From positions 1 to 12,078 of the forward strand of contig DATGKW010000117.1 of the NCBI GenBank assembly GCA_035294465.1: a stretch of DNA of 12,078 nucleotides. Direction: 5' to 3'. A program made the translations under genes and the position numbers. Within the stretch, counting starts at the first letter, position 1; each line of letters starts with the position of its first letter. Positions 7,406 through 12,078 of this stretch are shown piece after piece. The notes beneath the pieces are model-generated. The model was not told the DNA's origin, did not search any database, and was given only the letters and a program-made list of their open reading frames with translations. The DNA comes from Paraktedonobacter sp035294465 (GTDB lineage: Bacteria; Chloroflexota; Ktedonobacteria; Ktedonobacterales; Ktedonobacteraceae).

Positions 7406-7479
7406 GGTAGCGTAGCTCAACCGGATAGAGCACCAAGCCGCGATCCTGGAAGCTGGCAGTTCGAATCCGCCCGCTATTG
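7406..7479 (+). pseudogene. Degenerate tRNA, Arg-like (GCG), probably non-functional
   Basis: The full-length tRNA layout is present: GGTAGCG acceptor, GCTC/GAGC D stem, CCAAG/CCTGG anticodon stem and GGCAG-TTCGAAT-CCGCC T arm. Damage is spread throughout. The first two acceptor pairs are G-T. Both the anticodon stem (7436 with 7446) and the T stem (7458 with 7468) have an A-C mismatch. The loop CCGCGAT has C instead of the near-universal T at position 33. The nominal anticodon GCG would read CGC (Arg), a form bacteria rarely use since they normally use ACG. It reads best as a decaying tRNA-Arg. Confidence 0.7.
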
Positions 7480-7507
7480 TTTTCAGGCAGGAAGCCACCT
7501 GGATAGC

Positions 7508-7578
7508 GCCAACATCGCTCAACGGCAGAGTACGAGTATGAAGAATTTGAGATAATAGTTCGGCTCCATCTGTTGGCA
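7508..7578 (+). tRNA. tRNA-Phe (GAA)-like, weakened T stem
   Basis: The acceptor GCCAACA/TGTTGGC is perfect with A73. The D stem GCTC/GAGT has one G-T pair. The anticodon arm CGAGT-ATGAAGA-ATTTG gives anticodon GAA (7540-7542), but two of its five pairs are G-T. The T arm AATAG-TTCGGCT-CCATC contains two A-C mismatches (7554 with 7570, 7557 with 7567). Total length is 71 bases without CCA, with a short 7-base D loop. The intact acceptor suggests recent or partial function, while the weak arms suggest decay. Its status is uncertain. Confidence 0.65.
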
Positions 7579-7622
7579 TCACAACGCGAGTCAGCAGCGT
7601 CGCTCTATTCAAAATGCATTCT

Positions 7623-7695
7623 GGTAGCGTGGCGCAATAGGCAGCGCGAGTGCCTTTTAAGCATGGAGTCGCAGGTTCGATTCCTGTCGCTACCA
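7623..7695 (+). tRNA. tRNA-Lys (TTT)
   Basis: The acceptor GGTAGCG/CGCTACC is perfect, with A73. The D stem GCGC/GCGC is perfect. The anticodon stem AGTGC/GCATG has an A-G mismatch at its outer end and one G-T pair. The loop CTTTTAA gives anticodon TTT (7656-7658). The T arm is GCAGG-TTCGATT-CCTGT with one G-T pair. CCA is not encoded. Its acceptor 5' strand equals that of the Arg-like pseudogene, suggesting shared ancestry or gene conversion. Confidence 0.88.
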
Positions 7696-7700
7696 TTTCT

Positions 7701-7724
7701 GGCAGCGTAGCTCAGTGGTAGAGC
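7701..7724 (+). pseudogene. Truncated tRNA, 5' half only
   Basis: GGCAGCG, TA and the perfect D arm GCTC-AGTGGTA-GAGC form the first 25 positions of a normal tRNA. After 7724 the sequence becomes the 3' end of the adjacent kinase gene, and no anticodon stem, T arm or acceptor partner follows. A chance hairpin at 7724-7738 with CAT in its loop does not restore a tRNA. The identity of the lost tRNA cannot be told. Confidence 0.75.
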
Positions 7725-7727
7725 CTT

Positions 7728-9773
7728 CTACATGGAGGCGAGCCAAACGCGGACCGTCCCATCGTTACCGGCTGAGGCCAGATACTTCCCGTTGGGCGAC
7801 CAGGCTACCGCGTTCACCCCCAGCGTGTGGCCGCGATAGATGAAGGTTGTCGCGCCGGTGGCTGTCTCCCAGATACGAACCGTTTTTTCTGATCCGTTAG
7901 AGGCGGAAGCGATATGCGTCCCATCCGGCGACCAGGCCAGGGTCACGACTTGCTCGGTATGGCCGTGATAGGCGAGGATCAGTTCCCCGCTGGTAGCATT
8001 CCAGATGCGCACGAGATGCTCACCTTTCGGAACAAAGATGCTGCCGCTGGCCGAGGCAATGCGCGTCCCATCCGGCGACCACGCCACCGCGTTGACAAAA
8101 CTCGTATGCTTGAGGGTAAGCAGAGTTGCACCACTGACAGCATTCCAGATCCGCACCGTACCATCGTCGCTGGCCGAGGCGACCCGCGCGCTATCCGGCG
8201 ACCACGCCAGAGAGGAGATAGTCCCTGTGTGCCCACTGCCATACACGATGGGGTTGCCGTCGGCGGCCAGCCAGATCTGCACCTCCTTACCCTCACCGCC
8301 GGAGGCAACCCGCGAGCCATCCGGCGACCACGCCACAGCATGCACCGGCGCTCCGTGACCGGTGTAGGTAAGGATATGTTTGCCGCTGTTGGCATCCCAG
8401 ATCTGCACGTCGTGCTCGCCGCCAAAAAAGCTGTTGCCACACGCCGAGGCAACGCGCTGGCCCACAGATGGCGGAGACCACGCGACATCGTTAATGGTAA
8501 TGCTCTGCCCGCGATACACGAGCCGATGGGCACCGCTGAGTGCGTCCCAGACCTGCGAGGTGTTATCCAGCGAACCGGAGACCAGGCGGCGACTATCCGG
8601 CGACCACGCGACGGTCGAAACCTGGTTGGTATGTCCGGTATAGACCTCCAGCGTGCTCCCCAGGGACTGTTGTGGCGCTGGCTTTTGCTCCTGCGCGTAA
8701 GCCAGCGCGGCGAGCACGCTGCCTGCCCCGGCCACTCCCCCCGCCAGTGCGATCCCTCCGAATAGCAGCGTACGTCGCGACACGCTACTTTGCTGCCTAC
8801 CGCTCGCTACCTGGGGATCCTTCACTCCCTGCGTCGGGGTAAGAGCACTCGCCAAAACTTGAGGACTGTTTATTCCCTGGGTCGGTGTTGTATGAAAAGT
8901 GCCCTGGGCAGGCTTGTCAAGCACAGGCAGACCAGGAGAGAGCGTGATGCTCTCCGGTAACGTCCTCTGGCAGGCAAACTCAAAAGCCTGCGCGAATTCT
9001 TGTACGTTCGCAAAGCGCTGATGCGGATCTTTCTCCAGCGCTTTGAACACTACTTCCTCGATGGCAGCAGGAAGCATAGAGACCCGCTCGTGCAAAGCAG
9101 GAGGCGGAGCTTGCAGGTGCTGCGCGGCCAATTCGGCGGTCGTGCCCTCAAAAGGAGGGGTGCCACAGAGCCACTCATAGACCACCACACCCAGCGCGTA
9201 CTGGTCGCTGGCCGGACGCGGCTTGCCTACAATCTGCTCCGGGGCCATGTAGGTCAGCGTGCCAATAATATCCTGCGTGCTTTGTGAGCGCGAGCTATGC
9301 GCCATTACTGCGATCCCGAAGTCGCTGAGCAATATCTCGTTGTAGCGACCCAGCAGCATATTTTCCGGTTTGATATCGCGATGGATTAATCTAGCATCGT
9401 GAGCGCATTGCAGCGCGTCCGCGACCTGCTTGAGATAAACGAGAATGGTCCCTAATGGCAAGCTCTTGCCTTTGGGATAGCGCTGGCGCAAGGTGCCATT
9501 GGGCGCGTAACTCATGACCAGAAAGGGCGTCTCATGCTCGACCGCAAAATCCAAAATGCGAACAATATGCGGATGTTCTAGATACGCAATTGCGCGCGCC
9601 TCCGCCAGAAATTTCTGGATATCATCATCCGACAGGTGCGTCGAGAGCACCTTAATCGCCGCCTGCGTGCCCAGCCTCACATGTTCGCCTAGATAAACTC
9701 TGGCATATCCTCCTTGACCCAGCAGACGCACCAGGCGATAATTGCCTAAATACAGCTCTCCAGTCTCGTCCAT
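7728..9773 (-). CDS. Receptor-type Ser/Thr kinase with seven WD40 repeats (copy A)
   Basis: The product has 681 residues. Residues about 12-265 are a Hanks-type kinase: GQGGYARVY, Lys41 in AAIKV, HRDIKPEN with Asp133, DFG Asp151 and MAPEQ, all catalytic motifs intact. A Thr/Pro/Gln-rich linker with 16-residue repeats leads to SRRTLLFGG (Arg333-Arg334) and a hydrophobic segment of about 20 residues ending ALAYA. Seven WD40 blades then run from about 372 to the last residue, each with an AWSPD-type turn and an IW/VW end. The expected topology is cytosolic kinase and extracytoplasmic propeller. The twin-arginine motif suggests Tat export of the propeller. GGAG lies 5 bases before ATG, and a promoter is visible at 9856-9885. 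The 3' end abuts a truncated tRNA. Copy B lies directly upstream on the same strand. Confidence 0.9.
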   Translation of the reverse strand: MDETGELYLGNYRLVRLLGQGGYARVYLGEHVRLGTQAAIKVLSTHLSDDDIQKFLAEARAIAYLEHPHIVRILDFAVEHETPFLVMSYAPNGTLRQRYPKGKSLPLGTILVYLKQVADALQCAHDARLIHRDIKPENMLLGRYNEILLSDFGIAVMAHSSRSQSTQDIIGTLTYMAPEQIVGKPRPASDQYALGVVVYEWLCGTPPFEGTTAELAAQHLQAPPPALHERVSMLPAAIEEVVFKALEKDPHQRFANVQEFAQAFEFACQRTLPESITLSPGLPVLDKPAQGTFHTTPTQGINSPQVLASALTPTQGVKDPQVASGRQQSSVSRRTLLFGGIALAGGVAGAGSVLAALAYAQEQKPAPQQSLGSTLEVYTGHTNQVSTVAWSPDSRRLVSGSLDNTSQVWDALSGAHRLVYRGQSITINDVAWSPPSVGQRVASACGNSFFGGEHDVQIWDANSGKHILTYTGHGAPVHAVAWSPDGSRVASGGEGKEVQIWLAADGNPIVYGSGHTGTISSLAWSPDSARVASASDDGTVRIWNAVSGATLLTLKHTSFVNAVAWSPDGTRIASASGSIFVPKGEHLVRIWNATSGELILAYHGHTEQVVTLAWSPDGTHIASASNGSEKTVRIWETATGATTFIYRGHTLGVNAVAWSPNGKYLASAGNDGTVRVWLASM
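8811..8906 (-). repeat. Two 48-bp linker repeats in kinase copy A
   Basis: Two diverged 48-bp units (8811-8858, 8859-8906) encode 16-residue blocks of the type TPTQGINSPQVLASAL, between the kinase domain and the membrane segment. They correspond to the more numerous repeats in copy B. Confidence 0.6.
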
Positions 9774-9855
9774 GTCTGCTCCACGCGCTCATAGGCAGCT
9801 TCCTCGTACTGCACTAACGCCTTGTTCTTCTCTATGTGAATCGTCTCTTTTGCGT

Positions 9856-9885
9856 AATATATCAGAAGCAGGCAAGTACTGTCGA
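9856..9885 (-). promoter_or_regulatory. Promoter of kinase copy A
   Basis: On the minus strand TCGACA (complement of 9880-9885) and TATATT (complement of 9856-9861) are 18 bases apart. Each matches its consensus at 5 of 6 positions, and TGA directly before the -10 gives an extended element. The start would be near 9849 with a leader of about 75 bases. The TATATTACG block is also present upstream of copy B at the window end. No terminator separates it from the stop of copy B (9908), so read-through is possible. Confidence 0.55.
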
Positions 9886-9907
9886 GAAGATACGCTCTGC
9901 AGCTTCT

Positions 9908-11998
9908 CTATGTGGAGGCAAGCCAGACGCGGACCGTTCCATCGTTACTAGCCGAGGCCAGATACTTCCCACTGGGAGACCAGGCCACTGCATTGACTGC
10001 CAGCATATGGCCACGATAGATGTAAGTTGTGGCCCCGGTAGCCGCATCCCAGAGATGAACCGTCTTATCAGATCCGTTGGAGGCAGAAGCGATGCGCGTC
10101 CCATCCGGCGACCACGCCAGAGTCGCAACTGGCTCAGCATGGCCATGATAGGTGAGAATCAGCTTTCCAGTAGCGGCGTCCCAGATGCGCACGTCGTGCT
10201 CGCCTTTCGGCGAGAAAACGCTGCCGCTGGCCGAGGCGATGCGCGTCCCATCCGGCGACCACGCTACCGCGTTCACCGGGCTGGTATGGGCGAGGGCAAA
10301 AAGAAGCGTGCCGTCCTCAGCGCTCCAGACCTGCACCGTTGTATCGGCGCTGGCCGAGGCGACCCGTGTCCCATCCAGCGACCAGGACAGGGAGGAGATG
10401 GTCCCTTTGTGCCCACTATAGGTGCCGATGATACTGCCTTTAGCGGCAACCCAGAGTTGCACTTGCGCATATTCGTCGCCTGAGACGATGCGCGTCCCAT
10501 CCGGCGACCACGCCACTGCATGCACCGGCGCTCCGTGACCGGTAAAGGTAAGGATATGTCTTCCGCTATTGGCGTCCCAGATCTGCACATCGTGCTCGCT
10601 TCCCAAAAGGCTGTTGCCACACGCCGAGGCGATATGCTGGCCCACGAAAGACGGAGACCACGCGACATCGTTAATGGTAATGGCCTGCCCGCGATACACG
10701 AGCCGGTGAGCGCCGGTGAGCGCGTCCCAGACCTGCGCGGTATTATCCACCGAGCCGGAAACCACGCGGCGGCTATCGGGAGACCATGCCACGGTCGTGA
10801 CCTGATTGGTCTGCCCTGTATAGACCTCCAGCGTGCTTCCCAGGGATGATCGGGCAGCTTGCTCCTGCGCGTGAGCCAGGGCAGCCAGCGCGCTGCCCGC
10901 TCCGGCCACTCCCACCAGCCCGATCCCTCCGAAGAGCAGCGCGCGCCGCGACACCCTGCCTTTCTGTTTGCCGCTCGCCACCAGCTGGGGACTGTTTATT
11001 TCTTGCACTGGTGTAATAGAATTCGTCATCACCTGAGGACTGTTTGTTTCTTGCGCCGGTATAATAGAATTCGCCATCACCTGGGAACCACTTACCCTCT
11101 GGGTGGGCACCGTATAAAAGGCGGCCTGGACGGGTTCGTTGAGCACCGAAACGCCAGATGATAGCATAATACTCTCCTCCGGCAACGACCTCCGCCAGGC
11201 AGATTCAAAGGCATCCGCAAATTCTTGCACATTCGCAAAGCGCTGATGTGGATCTTTCTCCAGTGCTTTGAATACTACCTCCTCGACGGAGGCAGGAAGC
11301 ACGGGGACACGCTCGTGCAAGGCAGGAGGCGCGGTCCGTAAGTGCTGCGCGGTTATCTCGGCAGCTGTGCCCTCAAAAGGAGGGGTGCCACAAAGCCACT
11401 CATAGACCACCACGCCCAGTGCGTACTGGTCGCTGGCCGGGCGCGGCTTGCCCGCGAGTTGCTCTGGAGCCATATAAGCGAGCGTGCCGATAACGTCCTG
11501 CATACTCTGCGAGCGCGAGCTATGCGCCATCACGGCAACCCCGAAATCGCTGAGCAGGATCTCGTTGTAGCGGCCCAGCAGCATATTCTCCGGCTTAACA
11601 TCCCGATGGATTAACCTGGCATCGTGAGCGCATTGTAGCGCGCTTGCGATCTGCCTGAGATAAGTAAAAATCGTTCCTAGCGGCAAGCTCTTGCCCTTGG
11701 GATAGCGCTGACGCAATGTTCCATTCGGCGCATAACTCATCACGAGAAAGGGGGTATCATGCTCGACCGCAAAATCCAGAATACGGATAATATGCGGGTG
11801 CTCCAAGTGCGCAATCGCGCGCGCTTCCGCCAGAAAGTTTTGAATGTCCTCCTCCGACAGATGCGTCGAGAGCACCTTAATCGCCGCCTGCGTGCCCAGC
11901 CTCACATGTTCGCCTAGATAAACTCTGGCATATCCTCCCTGCCCCAGCAGACGCACCAGACGATAATTTCCCAAATAGAGACTTCCAGTTTCATCCAT
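9908..11998 (-). CDS. Receptor-type Ser/Thr kinase with seven WD40 repeats (copy B)
   Basis: This product of 696 residues is a tandem paralogue of copy A with the same order of parts. The kinase domain is complete and nearly superimposable (Lys41, HRDVKPEN Asp133, DFG Asp151). The linker is longer because it holds an extra 16-residue repeat. The membrane segment is again introduced by twin arginines (SRRALLFGG, Arg351-Arg352) and ends in ALAHA, so the feature is conserved although surrounding residues differ. Seven WD40 blades occupy about 388-696. Blades 3 and 4 differ most from copy A. A GAGG lies a few bases before ATG. Part of its promoter region reaches the end of the window. The external propeller may sense a protein or cell-wall ligand, but the ligand cannot be inferred. 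Confidence 0.9.
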   Translation of the reverse strand: MDETGSLYLGNYRLVRLLGQGGYARVYLGEHVRLGTQAAIKVLSTHLSEEDIQNFLAEARAIAHLEHPHIIRILDFAVEHDTPFLVMSYAPNGTLRQRYPKGKSLPLGTIFTYLRQIASALQCAHDARLIHRDVKPENMLLGRYNEILLSDFGVAVMAHSSRSQSMQDVIGTLAYMAPEQLAGKPRPASDQYALGVVVYEWLCGTPPFEGTAAEITAQHLRTAPPALHERVPVLPASVEEVVFKALEKDPHQRFANVQEFADAFESAWRRSLPEESIMLSSGVSVLNEPVQAAFYTVPTQRVSGSQVMANSIIPAQETNSPQVMTNSITPVQEINSPQLVASGKQKGRVSRRALLFGGIGLVGVAGAGSALAALAHAQEQAARSSLGSTLEVYTGQTNQVTTVAWSPDSRRVVSGSVDNTAQVWDALTGAHRLVYRGQAITINDVAWSPSFVGQHIASACGNSLLGSEHDVQIWDANSGRHILTFTGHGAPVHAVAWSPDGTRIVSGDEYAQVQLWVAAKGSIIGTYSGHKGTISSLSWSLDGTRVASASADTTVQVWSAEDGTLLFALAHTSPVNAVAWSPDGTRIASASGSVFSPKGEHDVRIWDAATGKLILTYHGHAEPVATLAWSPDGTRIASASNGSDKTVHLWDAATGATTYIYRGHMLAVNAVAWSPSGKYLASASNDGTVRVWLAST
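10985..11128 (-). repeat. 48-bp tandem linker repeats in kinase copy B
   Basis: Two closely similar 48-bp units (10985-11032, 11033-11080) share a GAATTCG(T/C)CATCACCTG block. A third, more diverged unit starts at 11081. They encode 16-residue blocks such as NSPQVMTNSITPVQEI. Copy A has one unit fewer, so unit number differs between the paralogues. Confidence 0.7.
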
Positions 11999-12078
11999 GA
12001 TAGCCTCACATGGCCCTTCAAGTTCTTTTCATTTTATAGAGTTCTTGCTCATGTAGATCATTTCTTCTACGTAATATA
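11999..12078 (-). promoter_or_regulatory. Partial upstream region of kinase copy B
   Basis: This is the leader of copy B. The last 40 bases align with the region upstream of copy A (about 9823-9861): both carry a GTTCTT...CTC...ATGT.GAT(C)...TCT block and end in ACGTAATATA or GCGTAATATA. The complement of 12073-12078 is TATATT, the presumed -10 element. Its -35 lies beyond the window. TATAAA-like sequence nearer the gene (about 12035) is an alternative. Confidence 0.4.

Noticed and set aside
7331..7696. Minus-strand open frame across the tRNA array
   Set aside because: It covers several clear tRNA genes and encodes a meaningless shadow of their complement.
7701..7770. A complete tRNA-Met with CAT at 7731-7733
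   Set aside because: The anticodon stem, T arm and 3' acceptor strand are all missing, and the sequence after 7727 is kinase coding sequence.
7920..8620. CRISPR-like recurrence of ATCCGGCGACCACGCC blocks
   Set aside because: The blocks recur at WD40-blade spacing inside an intact coding frame, and the sequence between them is homologous blade sequence, not unique spacers.
7914..8765. Repetitive + strand open frame with RPIRRPR-type repeats opposite the WD40 region (and a similar one at 9836-10483)
   Set aside because: The repeats are the complement of the AWSPDG codons in WD40 blades. The periodicity is explained by the propeller on the other strand.
7696..9780. tRNA-integrated mobile element
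   Set aside because: No integrase, transposase or repeat of a tRNA 3' end is visible. The junction is in a D arm rather than the usual T arm/3' end, so tandem duplication or illegitimate recombination fits better.

Overview
The window looks like chromosomal DNA of a large-genome, moderately high-GC, multicellular-type bacterium. The best guess is Ktedonobacteria (Chloroflexota). That guess rests on tandem receptor kinases with seven WD40 blades behind an SRRxLLFGG segment, a kinase/PP2C fusion with zinc ribbons, a diaminopimelate-aminotransferase-like enzyme and a GH133-type debranching enzyme. It is an inference from protein style, not from a database match. Several promoters match the housekeeping -35/-10 consensus closely. 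None of the tRNA genes encodes its 3' CCA.

Layout. Bases 1-240 are a non-coding leader. A metabolic pair follows on the + strand: a class I/II aminotransferase (241-1413, TTG start behind a strong ribosome binding site) and a glycogen debranching enzyme (1560-3662). Between them are two copies of an 11-bp near-palindrome exactly 20 bp apart, a likely operator. Next, behind a textbook promoter, is a single-pass membrane protein (3763-4980) with a proline/glutamine-rich repeat tail and a C-terminal beta-sandwich-like domain. It converges on a minus-strand protein kinase (5040-6971) fused to a PP2C-like domain that has lost two of its metal-binding aspartates.

From 7207 to 7727 there is a + strand tRNA array: Tyr(GTA), His(GTG), a decayed Arg-like gene, a weakened Phe(GAA), Lys(TTT), and the first 24 bases of a sixth tRNA. 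That last fragment stops where the 3' end of a kinase gene begins. The rest of the window (7728-12078) is a tandem pair of minus-strand serine/threonine kinases of 681 and 696 residues. Each has a kinase domain, a repeat-bearing linker, a twin-arginine transmembrane segment and a complete seven-bladed WD40 propeller. The window ends in a duplicated copy of their promoter region, so the array may continue.

How it may work together. The first two genes are ordinary metabolism (lysine/peptidoglycan precursor or related amino acid, and glycogen). The remaining four protein genes look like a Ser/Thr phosphorylation locus: a cytosolic kinase with a probable pseudophosphatase, two receptor kinases with surface propellers, and a membrane protein with a long disordered, Ser-rich cytosolic tail that could be a substrate or scaffold. 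The most unusual features are the internal Tat-like signal between kinase and propeller (with a conserved AxA site after it), the degenerate PP2C, and the decaying tRNA array cut by the kinase duplication.
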